From Pleodorina starrii (taxonomy: Eukaryota; Chlorophyta; Chlorophyceae; Chlamydomonadales; Volvocaceae): a stretch of DNA of 64,000 bases. Of this stretch, positions 53,801 to 64,000 are shown piece by piece. The notes under the pieces were generated by a model. That model ran no database searches and was not told the origin of the DNA. It saw only the letters and a program-made list of their open reading frames with translations. Each line of letters starts with the position of its first letter. Position 1 is the first letter of the stretch. The stretch is taken from NCBI GenBank assembly GCA_030267565.1, contig BRXU01000015.1, positions 1,363,001 through 1,427,000 on the forward strand, given 5' to 3'. A program made the position numbers and the translations under genes.

Positions 53801-56800
53801 CGAAAGAAGGCGTGGTGTGTGTGTGTATGTGTGTGTTAGTGTGGTGGGGCAAAGGCACGCGCGTGTGTGTGAGTGGGGGTGGGTTAATGGGGCAGAGAGA
53901 AAGACGTGTGTTGGGTGCGGTCCCAGGGCGCGGGGCTGCAAATGGAGTGTGAGCGGAGGCGGGCTGCCCGCAGCCCCTGCCCTTCACCCTTGTAATGCAC
54001 ACACAGCCTACACATGCACACGCAGCCTACCGGTACACCAGCCGCCGGGAGCGCTGAGCCGCCGGCCCCCGCCCCACCCAGACGAGACGGCCTTTTTCTG
54101 TTACTTCAGGGGTTCCGGCCTCCGTGGATAAGCCCCGCTCCTGCCCCTCTGTTCCGCCCGTTGCCTGGCCCCACAGGCCGGCAATGCGTCGCCGCGCCAG
54201 GTGGCCCCTCCGCCCGCTGGCGCAGCAGCAGCGGCGGCAGCGGCAGGCGAGAAGCGTTCGCGTGGGGGGAGGGAATCAGGGAAGGAGGGGGGAAAGGGAA
54301 GTACAGGGAAGGACATGTGGAGGGACGTTGCCCCTTGCATCAACATGGAATGACACCGGCTCCCAGCGCGGCGCCCACACTGTTGCTCGGCCCGTGACGT
54401 ACCGACGTCGTTACGTCCAAATCCTGACACGCACCCCCTGCCGAGTCCCGAACCCCTTCTCGCCCTCACCCGCCCTCACTTCGCCCCTCCTCCCCTCTCC
54501 GCTCTCTCATCGGGCCGCGAACCGCGAAAGCCCCACTTGCTGCTCCATCCCACGCCCTCCGTCCGCACCCCTGCGCCACCCATCGGGCCTTTTCCGCCGC
54601 CCCACCTTCCGCCTCCCCACCTCACGAGCAGAGCCGTGCAGTCCCACCGCCGCCGCGGCGGCCGACGGACAAACCCACAACTGGAGCTTCTTGCAGCGCC
54701 TGGGCCGTCTGGGTTCACTGCCCCGCTCGCCGGGCGCGGAGCCGCCGTCGGGGCGGGAAAAAGGCCGGTCGGAGGGCGGTGCACGCGCGAGCCCGCCCGC
54801 CAACGCCGCCGCCGGCGGCGGTCGCGCCAGCGCCAGCGGCGGCGGCGGGCACGGCATGGCGTCGGCGTTCGCCGTCGCTATTGACCTGGCGGCGGCGGTC
54901 GAGCAGCAGATCGCGTCGCCGCCGACGCCGCTGGTGTACGACGCCGTGGCGGCGGCGGCGGCCCAGTCGTCCGACGACTGGCGCCTGGCGGCGCAGCCGC
55001 CGCCGGCACGGTGCGACCCCGCCGCCGCCCGTGATGGAGCCGCGTTTCCGCCGCGGCCGCCGCCATTGCCGCCGCTGCCTCTGCCGTGCAGTACGGGGGC
55101 TTCCGGCGGCGGCGGCGGACACGCGGTCGACGACACAGCATCACACTACGCGTCGCTCCCGCACTCGGGCCCCACGTCGCGACACGTAACGGCGCCCGGG
55201 GACGCGACCCAGGGGCCGGGTGACGGCGACGAACGCCGCGCCGGCGAGGACAGCGGCACGGCGGAGGCGGTGGCGGCGGCGGCGCCGCCGCCTAGTCGGC
55301 AGCATCTGCCGCCGCTGGCCACGGCGGCATCTCGGCTCATGGCCGAATACTCGGGCGTCAGCGTCAACCCCTCAGAAACCAGCTTTTACTCGGCGGAAGG
55401 CGCTGAGGAGGACTGCACGCCGCGCGAGGACGCCGACGGCGCCGATGAAGCGCCCTCCGCCGCTTCGCCGTCGCCCGCGCCAGCGGGCGAGGCGGCGGCG
55501 CCGGCGCCGGCGGCGGTGACGGCCGCAGTGCCAGCGTCCGCGGCGCACGCGGCGGCGGCGCAGCCCTCGAGCCGCCGCTCCTCCGCCGGCAGCGGACGCC
55601 CGGCGGAGTCGCGCCTCAGCGTCGAGCTGCCGCCGCCGCAGTTTAACGGCGGCGTAGGGACTGTCGTACCGGTCGTACAGCGGACACGCGGCACACCGCC
55701 GCTGGCTCCGCAATTCTCCGTAGCCGCCGCCGCCGCCACCGCCACAAATCACGGCGGCACCGGCGGTACGACAGGCATCGCGCTGGACTCCCGGCCTGCC
55801 CCCGCCACAGTGTCGCTGACGGCACTGCCCAGCCGTCTGTCTCGCACGAGTGCCACATTCGCGCTGGGGCTCGGAGCGAGTGCCGACGCCGCCGCCTTCT
55901 CACCGCCGCAGCCGCCAGCGGCGGCAGCGGCGGCTCCGCCGCCGCTGCCGCCGGCCGTGAGCTCTCGGCGGAGCGGCGCCGCCGTCTCGTCACAGCAGCT
56001 GCAGCTCCCGGCGGTGGCGGCGGCGCCGCCGCCGCCGCCGCTGGTAGCGACGGTGTCGACGGCGCAGCTGCCGGCATCGCCGCCGCCGGCGGGTGTGGTC
56101 GTCACCTCCGCCGACATGACGCACCACTTCTCGCCCCGCCGCGCGCTGGACCAGTTGTACGACCACCCGCTCGTACACCCGGGCGAGCAGTTGACGCTGC
56201 GCTTTGGCGGCGTCGCCACGCTGAGCTTCACTCGGCCGGTGCTGGGGCGGCGGTTCACGGTTGTGGGCCACCCTCGCGCCATCCAGGCGTATGCGGAGGC
56301 GGAGCTGGCGGAGGGGCTGCAGCACTGGACGACGGCGGTGCTGTGCAGGTGCGAACTCAGCCAACTGACTCAGCTCCTGGCCCCGCCCCGCTCATAGGGC
56401 CCTCTTGGCTCATCGGGCCCTCTCGGTTCCTGCCCCACGTTTTCTTTACTATCAAAAAACCCCACTCCGTCATCACCGCCCTCAACCCGCTCCAAAACCC
56501 CTCAACACCGCCACCTCGCCCCGCTGCCTCCAACCCGGTCCCAACGGGAGCGTCCCTTCGCTGCGGTATCTTCTTTTTGAACCCCTCCCCAACACGTCCC
56601 CCCCTCTTCCGCAGGTCCCTCTCTCTCGACAACCTGCTGCTGGTGCTGACCGCCGCACTGCTGGAGCGCCAGGTGGTGGTGTTCTGCCCCGCCATCTCGG
56701 TGCTGTCGTGCTGCGTGCTGGGCCTGCTGCCGCTGCTGCGACCCTTCGGCTGGCAGAGCCTGTTGCTGCCCGTCACCCCCGCGTCCATGATGGGCTTCCT

Positions 56801-58560
56801 GGAGGCGCCGGTGCCCTTCGTGCTGGGGGTGCAGTACAAGACCAGTGACGTCATGGCGCGGTGAGGGGGCGAGGAGGTGGGGAGAAGGGTGAGGGGAGAG
56901 GGGAAAGGGAGGGGTGAGGAGAGAGGGGAAGGCGCCTCGAGGGCGAGGGGCGGGAGGAGGACGGGGAAGGGGCGATGGATTGAATGGAGGGGGCGCCGAG
57001 CGCGCGAAATGGCGAGAGCGCGAGGGAGGGGGGGACGGTGTGCAGTGGTGCGCCGGCGGGAGCATCCGGCGCGCGGTACGGCAAAGCCGGGCCGCCAAAT
57101 CCAGGTTATGCACCTCGCCCACGTGGCTACCCGCGTGACAGTCACGGCCACTGACCCGACCCATGGGTCTGCCACTAATCCACCGGGGCTGCACTGACCC
57201 ATGGGTCTGCCACTAATCCACTGGGTCTTCCACTGACCCATGGGTCTGCCACTAATCCACCGGGTCTGCCACTGACCCATGGGTCTGTCAACCTTTTTCC
57301 CCCTTCTTGCTCTTTCTCCTTTCGCCGACACGTGTCCGCCGTCGCCGCTCAACGCAGGTGCTCCCACCTCATCCGGGTCAACGTGTACAAGGACCAGGTC
57401 AAGAACGCGGGGGCACCTCTGCCGCAGCTGCCGGGACTGAAGCGACTGGCGGCGGCGCTGGCGCCACACCACTCGCTGCTGCGCCGCCGGCTGGCGCACC
57501 AGGCGGCAGGGGGCGCCGCAGGAGGGGCGGGGGGCGGAGAAGGTGCTGGACGCGGCGGCGCGACCGGCTCGACAGCCGCCGCCAAGGGCCTGGGGGCGCT
57601 GCTGGCGGGCGGGGGCGTCCCGGACGTGCCGGCAGACGGCGGCCGGTGAGGAGGGCGGCAGGGGGCTGGGTTGGGCTGGGTCAGGTTGGGTACGGATGTA
57701 GGTTAAGTTGGGCTGGGTTGGGCTGGGCTAGGTTTGCGGGTGCCATCCATTCCACCGCTGCGGCTCCATCTTTATTACTGCCCGCCCCGCCCCGCCTATA
57801 CGTGGATACCCCCCCTCCCCTTCCCGCCCCTTCCCCGCCCCACCCGAAGGTCCCTCCGCTCTCTGAGCCCCGCGGAGCAGTCCGCCACCTCCAGCTTCCT
57901 GTCCGTACTGGCTCAGCACCTGGGCTCCATCTGCGGGGACCTGAGGCCGCACGTCATCACAAATGTGGGCCTGGCCAAGCGGACAGGTGGGCGGGGGCTG
58001 GGTTGCGCTGGGCGGTTGGGCGGGCAGTGGGGTAGAGTGGGGCGCCGGTGGCGGTGGTGCGGATGTGGGTAATCTGGGTGTGGTGGTGTGGGGTGGTGTG
58101 GTGGTTGCGCCTTGCTTGGGGAGAGGTGGTTGTAAGTACCGGTACCTTCCCGCCACCTTGCCGCGCCGATGCCGCGCCGTGCTCCTCTGCGGCCGCGCGC
58201 TCTTTGTCGGAATGCAAGTGGGGCCTCTCCCTTCTGAGCCGTTGTTGAGGCGTGGCGTACTTTCTGTACGTATTATTGTACCGGTAGTCTACAGGGTTTA
58301 CGTACGGTACCATACGTATTCCGTACGTGCTTTTTACCATCATGCCGTATGTATTCCGGCGTCATGCGCTCTTCTCCTCTGCGCTCTTCTCCTCTGCGCT
58401 CCTCTGCGCTGCAGGCGTGCTGATGAAGGAGAGCCTGATGGAAGTCATCCCGCCCAAGGACAAGCCCTTTGTACGGCAGTTCATAGAGACGCAGATGTTC
58501 AGCGTGTGGAGTGATGCGCTCATCTCGGCCAACTTTGAGGGCTCCTTCGCGGCCACATGA
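47821..58560 (+). CDS. Tripartite DENN-domain protein, probable Rab GEF
   Basis: Fifteen exons in phase: 47821-47904, 48009-48161, 48631-48679, 49177-49438, 49842-49953, 50250-50432, 50707-51411, 52398-53247, 53503-53705, 54177-54246, 54632-56348, 56615-56860, 57358-57645, 57850-57986, 58415-58560, giving about 1734 residues. uDENN: WPEHLFEHFFVIGL through RVYCLLSHYPFFDLHFQVL (to about 285). cDENN: late exon 11 and exon 12, with LLLVLTAALLERQVVVFC and LEAPVPFVLGVQ. dDENN: the last three exons, ending FIETQMFSVWSD. DENN modules catalyse GDP release from Rab GTPases on membranes. Between uDENN and cDENN lie about 1100 low-complexity residues rich in Ala, Gly, Pro and Ser, with Gln runs at 50896 and 50985. 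Exon 10 and its GC donor (CAG then GCGAGA) are the weakest part of the model. Confidence 0.86.
51207..51218. repeat. GACCCRYGGGTC dyad
   Basis: GACCCACGGGTC in DENN exon 7, read as Thr-His-Gly-Ser. Confidence 0.9.
51261..51272. repeat. GACCCRYGGGTC dyad
   Basis: GACCCATGGGTC, a perfect palindrome, in DENN exon 7, again read as Thr-His-Gly-Ser, 54 bp from the previous site. Confidence 0.9.
57150..57290. repeat. 39-bp tandem repeat carrying the GACCCATGGGTC dyad
   Basis: Four dyads at 57158, 57196, 57235 and 57274 are spaced 38-39 bp apart. Each is followed by TGCCACTAATCCAC-type sequence. They lie in the intron between DENN exons 12 and 13, ending about 70 bp before the acceptor. Confidence 0.93.
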
Positions 58561-60594
58561 CCCACCGACACGACGAGTCCCCGATTGAGGGCTGACCGAC
58601 GAGATTGGGGGGGAGCGCGGGTTTCACAGCACTGATTGCAGAAAGTGCCACGGTAGACCTGAAGACTTGGGGAGAGAGAGAGAGAGTTGGTGACTATGTG
58701 TGTGTGACTATGTGTGACTATGTGTGACTATGTGTGACAGTGTGTGACTACGTGTGTGTGTGAGAGAGAGAGGGGGAGGGACCTGGAGCGGGCGGAGAGT
58801 TCAGGAAGGCGAGGGGCCGGTCCCCGTCGTGAGTGCACGCGGAGGCGCCCGACGAAGCAGCGACGACGGCGGCGGCGGTGGCGGCGGTGGCGGCGGCGGC
58901 GGCGGCGGCTGTCAGGAGGGGGCAATGCGGCATCTTGGGTGGAAGCGGCGCGCAGGGCGGCAGTCCTGTCAGTACTAGAACACATATCTACAGGACTACA
59001 AAGCAATTGGAAGGATGGAATAGTTGCTCCCAGGGCTGCCCAGGGGGGACCCGTGTTGAGTTGAGCTGGGGGTGAAGGTATATAGCTAGAGGCGGGGAGG
59101 GGCTCCGTAGGAACACAAGATGACACCTGTGTTTAGGTTTTCGGGGGAGGGATGTAAAGTTGGCGTGGGGTGGGGTGGGCGCGGCAGTTGAGGGGGGAAG
59201 GGACGCGATGGGAAGGGAGGGGATGGGAAGGTACGGGACCTTGCTCTTGCCTTGCCTGTCAATACAAATGAGGTTCCTCAGCGGCGCCGGTTGGGCGGGT
59301 GTGCAGGGGTGTGTGCTACTTTGGGTATGGTTTCGGAGCGAACGGCGCAGTGGTGTGTCCCGATGGCGCGCGCTCGCGGAGACGAATGGCAGGCGACGCC
59401 GCTGCTGGAAAGGAAAGACTGTGTGTGTTTTGGGTTGGCTTACATTGGGGGGGGGGTATTTTGTTCATGACAGGGGCACGCACCCCCAACCCAACACACA
59501 CACACACAATGCAACGGCTGCGCCAGTCCCCCCTGCTTCTTTACTTTTACAACACGCTGAAGGGCGTGTTAAGTGTTGTACTTCATGACAGGGAGACCAG
59601 CGTTGGCGCTGGCCATGCGTCTGGCCTGGACTGTGGGACTGAGTATCCGGCTTGCGAGAGGGTTGTAAATGGCAGCATGAACAACCGGCACCGGGCTTGC
59701 AGGAATGCACCCAGGAGCTGCCGTAGCTGGGTCAAGGTTGGCTCGGCTAACGTTGTCGCATCGCGCTCCTGGGCGGCCGTGGAGTCCGACCGGGGGCGTC
59801 ATCAGGGCCTGTGGCACGTTGCCAGCTTCACGTGTCTGCCCTTCAATGCACCTCAGGCTGGCCTACAACATGCCAAACGGCGCTGGCGGAGTACCTCTGT
59901 CTGTCTTCAATGCGGCACGGTTTTCTAGCAGGTCCAGCCTGCCTACAGCCTACGGGAGAGGACAGGAGAGGGATGGGAGCGGGAAGGGCGGCGCCTCGGG
60001 GGGCTTTGACCGCGTTCTGCCCGTGGAGATGGGAGCCATGGGTTCCTGCGTTACTACTAATCTTTTTCCTGTGTAAATATGGAGCTAGCCACTTGTTTAG
60101 GCGTAGAATCCCGAGGATTTCAGCTGTAGTGTCACAGCATGTCGACCTGACTACAGAAAGTTTGGGCTTTTCCAAATTAGAAGCTGGAATCGTCAATTAT
60201 GTTATTTTGATATTTATTATTTTTGTGGCTTTTATCAGGAACGCCACGTGAGATTGACGGGGGTTTTCCCGCAAAGCCACACTTTGGTTACGTTATGAGC
60301 TCTATGACGCCGAGAGCGTGATCGGTGCCGTTCCCCTGATGAAAAGTAAATAATGCGCAAGGGTTAATTATAATATTCCATTCGTAAGGGTCGTTTAGAG
60401 GCGGAAGTAACTGTACCTCGCGCTGTCCGGCCGCGTGTACCGCAACCGTCGCTGGTTGAACCAGTTCAAAAGTAATGGCTTACGGGGCCACAGGATACAT
60501 GAACTATTATCTGAGCTTCGCTCTCTAACGTTGCGTTCGTAGCGCTTACAGTGCTCCGCCATTCGCGCTGTTTGATACAAGTCATACAAGAACA
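58561..60594. other. DENN 3' UTR and unassigned spacer
   Basis: It contains a TGTGACTATG microsatellite (about 58676-58770), a TGTAA at 59153 that probably ends the DENN transcript, and about 1.4 kb without a supported gene before the monooxygenase. The part around 60,070-60,240 is unusually AT-rich. A second TGTAA lies at 60074. Confidence 0.45.
59153..59157 (+). terminator. Probable TGTAA poly(A) signal, DENN gene
   Basis: TGTAA about 590 bp after the DENN stop codon, preceded by GGGA. Confidence 0.45.
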
Positions 60595-63500
60595 ATGTCG
60601 ACCCTGGCGAACCTGGAAGTGGAAGTCAAGGAAGGCCTCACCAAACTCGCCTATCCCGCCAGGCCGTGGGTGAAAAGCGTGGCCGCGCCGGACGGAAACC
60701 ACTGCTATGACGTTGTTATCGTTGGTGGTGGCCAGTGCGGGCTCACGGCGGCGTTCGGACTGATGCGGGAGCAAGTAACGAACATTTTGGTAAGGCATAT
60801 AATGTTGAGCTTGATTCGTATGGGGTCTGGTAGTCACATGGCCGGCAACCGGTTTGGTTGTGCCATCAGGTCCTGGACGAGAACGAGCCAGGAAAGGAAG
60901 GCCCCTGGGTCACGTACGCTCGCATGGTCACCCTGCGCACAAACAAGGCCCTTACAGGTAGGCTGTGCAACGCGGGCATCGCGACAATGTTTAGTAGTAT
61001 TTTACTGGCGCGATGACAAACAGACAACCCTCGGCTGCGCAGGGCCTGACCTCGGCATTCCAGCGCTCACCTTTCAGGCAAGCGTTGTCAGGCTATCTGT
61101 CACTGAAGTGGATTGGGTGCCGTTGGGTGGTGTGCGGCTTTACATGGAAAGCTAGGTCTTTGCAACGACTCGATTGTGGCGGCTGATGTCCCAATTACTG
61201 TTGGAGGCTGTTGGTTGGTGATCGGGGGCAACATTATTGCTGGCATCATGCTGTCCAATGTGCAAGAATTCCCAGGCTTGCGCCCATCCACGTGCTACCA
61301 GACAGTCGGTTGGTTTACTGTCGCGATTTGTCAAGGCGTCCGACCCTGCCCTCCTTGTCTTCCAACTGCAGTCCTTCTATGAGGCGAAGTACGGTGTTGA
61401 GGCCTGGCAAAAGCTGGACAAGATTCCGCGCGGCGAATGTGGGTTTATGCATTCGCCGCGCGAGCCGTCCATCCCGCCTTCAGAAACGTTACTCCACTGC
61501 TGCCCCGAGGCACTCGACCCCTTGGCCCCTCCTTGGCGCCGCAAATCGAGCTGCCCAACTCCTTTGATGTTACCACTCTCCCGAAAGCATAAACCTACCG
61601 TATACCAAACGCAACCGCCGCCGCTGCCACCTGCCGCTGCCGCCGCCGCCGCCGCCGCCACCACAGGGATGGAGTACCTGGTTTGGTACCGCCGCGTGCT
61701 CAACATCCCCGTGCGCAACGCTTGCAAGGTGGACCTGATCAAGCCTCTGCCCCTGGTGCGTGACACATCGCGACAGCCTCCTCACGTTGGCCTTGGCTTG
61801 GCTTGGCTTGCCTTGGCTTGGCTTGGCTTTGCTTGGCTTGTCTTTCCTACCCCGTGTCCGGCTGGGCCCCCGACAGTGTGCACAGTTGTTGGTTGCAGCA
61901 GCACGTACGGCACGGTGGCATGCTTTTTCGGGGCCGCCCTTTCAGAGTGGACGGCAAAGGGCCAAGCGCGTCGGAAGGATGCGTCCTGCCACCGTCATAA
62001 GAGCATGACAGGAGCTGCCTTCACTGGCGCTGCCGCGCCGCCTTCCCCCTCTCTCTCTCTCTCGCCACGGCGCCCCCTGCCTGTCCCGCCCCTTCCCCCC
62101 ACTCCTCAAACCCGTCCCCAGGAGTCCCGCGGCACCATGTTCGAGGTGTGCGTCAACACCCCGGAGGGGACGGACAAGGTCTATGCGCGCAAGGTGCGAC
62201 CTTCATATGTTTATTCCTTTTATCCGAGTTGACCTGAAGGCACCCGTCTCTCGGCCCATTTCGGCGTCTCTTGGGGGTCCGGTTCCGCGCACCCCACGGT
62301 CAATTGCGAGCGGCCGACCCTGGGGCTGCCCCAGGCACCCGACCCGACCCTGCAAGCCCTCTACGCCCAAGAAGCCACACGATTTTACACACACACATAT
62401 CGGTACATACAAACAAATACAAACAGTCAAATCACATAAACACGCAAGCGCATGCACACACCCAAACATACGGCCATGTCCACTGCACACGCAGGTCGTG
62501 CTGGCCACTGGTATCCAGGGCGGCGGCGAGTGGCACGTGCCGTCGTTCATCCGCAACTCGGTGCCGCGCCACAAGTTCGCGCACACCAGCGAGTATGTGG
62601 ACTTTGAGGCGCTCAAGGGCCGCAAGGTGGCCATTCTGGGAGGCGGCGCGTCGGCCTTTGACAATGCGCAGTATGGCCTGGAGCGCGGCGTGGGCGAGGT
62701 GCGTGTAGTACGGCAATAGTACGGTGCAGTCGCTGCCCGGGGTGGAGCCCGCTGCCGCGTTGCGGGGTCGACGCTGTCCATCCACATGTGGTAGGTACAT
62801 GGTAGGCTACGACGCCGGCCTCTGCGTGCCCCTGCCCGAGCCGCCACTTTGTGTCGTACATTATACCCTCTCACCCTGCCGTACATGCGTTTCCCCCTGC
62901 CTGGTCCCTGGCAGGTGCACGTGTTCATTCGGCGCCCGGAGCTGCCCCGCATCAACCCCATCCGCCACATGGAGTTTGCGGGGTAAGCGCGTTGGCGGGC
63001 GGGAGGCAAAGAAAGGAGATAGAATCGTCTGTGGGTGCGATGCAAAGAACGAAGGATCGCTTGTGGGTGGGGAGAGAGACGTTCGGATGGCGGGGACGGG
63101 AGCCGGGCTGGGCCTGGGCTGATGTTGGGATCCGCTTGTGTATTTTCGCCTCGAACCAATCCTTGTGGTCGCATGGAACATGTGCCCCAGCTGCCCCCGC
63201 TGCGGCGGCTGCCGCATCGGACCCAACATCGATGCAGCGACCAACGCACATCTGGCATTGTAAATTTATTTTGCACGTGTGTACGACACGATGTACGGCC
63301 CCTTGTACTGCCCTCCGCAGCTTCCTGCGCCACTTTGCCGACCTGGACGACGCCACCAAGTATGCGGGCATCAACTTTTTCCTGCAGGTGCGAACAATGA
63401 ACTGTACGGCACTAGCCCAACGACTGTACGAACGCAGCAACGCACGCCATCGTGGTCACGGGTTACAGAGCCTTTCCCCCAGGCTTGCTCGTTCCTGTCG

Positions 63501-63773
63501 GGGTGACTTGTGCTGTCTGGTCTAGGTGTGCGTCTCGGCTGCCTTGGTCGCCTCCGGCGCAGTGCACGAACGGCCAGCAGCTGACCCGTTGGCTCCTCTC
63601 TTTTTACGAGTCTAAAGCCCACTGTAACAACCCTACTCACACACCAATGCGCGTTCCCTCTGCAGTACAACCAACCGCCAACCAACGATACGTTCAACCG
63701 CGCCACCCGCTTCTCCAACTTCCACCTGCACGTCGGGGCACCCTGGGAGAGCCTGGAGATGGTCGGGGACCAG
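60595..63773 (+). CDS. Flavin-dependent monooxygenase, 5' part
   Basis: Ten exons in phase: 60595-60789, 60870-60957, 61043-61077, 61372-61438, 61667-61755, 62122-62193, 62495-62698, 62915-62982, 63321-63387 and 63666-63773. They give 331 residues, and the gene continues beyond the window. An FAD-binding Rossmann motif, VVIVGGGQCGLTAA, lies near residue 45. EGPWVTYARMVTLRTNK and GEWMEYLVWYRRVLNIPV follow. Then comes VVLATGIQGG and a second dinucleotide motif, VAILGGGASAFDNA. This two-dinucleotide-domain order matches class B flavin monooxygenases / CzcO-like flavoproteins, which use NADPH and O2 to oxygenate small substrates; the substrate is not predictable. The intron after exon 3 is GC-AG (CAG then GCAAGC); a GT choice 6 nt downstream would add two residues that fit the family less well. 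Confidence 0.87.
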
Positions 63774-64000
63774 GTGGGTGTGTTTAGGTTAGGTGACCAG
63801 GGGTGTATGTGTGTATGTGTGTATCGCAGCGAGGGGGGACGGAGGCGATGGGTGGGTCGGTCGGCCAACCTGTATCCATTCAGTCCGCCGAATGTGGCTC
63901 TCGGCGGACTGAACGAATCTCCCGAGTCCCGACGGAAAAGTCCTTTTATTGTCATTTGTCAACTGGGACGCTGACTAATGCCGACTGCCGACTCGCTCGC
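63774..64000 (+). other. Intron of the monooxygenase at the window edge
   Basis: It begins GTGGGTGTG directly after the last exon. No acceptor is found before the end, so the next exon is outside. A short inverted repeat, ATTCAGTCCGCCGA / TCGGCGGACTGAA, sits at about 63877-63914. Confidence 0.6.

Noticed and set aside
54124..56397. Single 757-codon ORF as one exon
   Set aside because: Its first 170 codons are Arg/Pro-rich intron read-through. Phase and acceptors support exons 54177-54246 and 54632-56348 instead.
59299..59928. 209-codon plus-strand ORF between the DENN and monooxygenase genes
   Set aside because: No splice structure or domain; it overlaps simple repeats and lies after the likely DENN poly(A) site.

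Overview
The window is nuclear DNA from a GC-rich chlorophyte, most likely a volvocine or Chlamydomonas-like alga. Every gene is split by many short introns. Coding sequence is rich in Ala, Gly and Pro codons. TGTAA, the usual poly(A) signal of these algae, lies downstream of several genes. Proteins carry long Ala/Gly/Pro/Gln inserts between conserved blocks. I assembled exon models by hand and required matching splice phase at every junction; the two edge genes are partial.

Layout. A minus-strand WD40 gene runs off the left edge (1-2343). A repeat-rich tract follows (about 2.9-7.4 kb). It holds a LINE 3' fragment interrupted by a small inverted-repeat transposon, a second copy of that transposon, an unrelated 379-bp MITE with perfect 32-bp terminal repeats, and a G-rich satellite ending in about 59 units of GGGGCC. 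About 2.9 kb with no gene follows. Three minus-strand genes come next: a Qa-SNARE (syntaxin, 8 exons), a 21-exon HEAT-like protein that I assign to the focadhesin/RST1 family (13.5-27.0 kb), and an epoxide-hydrolase-type alpha/beta hydrolase (27.8-30.7 kb). On the plus strand are a ROMO1/Mgr2 homologue and a short secretory WW-domain membrane protein.

A nearly intact 12.3-kb Ty3/gypsy-type LTR retrotransposon occupies 34.8-47.1 kb. Its two 534-bp LTR bodies look identical. It has a long gag-protease ORF and a pol ORF that overlaps it by an ATGA stop/start. Pol carries a roughly 720-residue insertion between RNase H and integrase that resembles a degenerate cytosine-C5 DNA methyltransferase, and a PHD finger at its C-terminus. 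Downstream on the plus strand are a 15-exon tripartite DENN protein and the 5' part of a flavin-dependent monooxygenase that runs off the right edge.

Functionally the host genes are unrelated housekeeping and membrane-traffic genes: a vacuolar/endosomal SNARE, a Rab exchange factor, a probable exosome-SKI adaptor and a mitochondrial import subunit. There is no operon logic. The most unexpected host-sequence signal is a dispersed 12-bp dyad, GACCCRYGGGTC. It occurs 15 times in exons and introns, in two different reading frames, and is absent from the retrotransposon.
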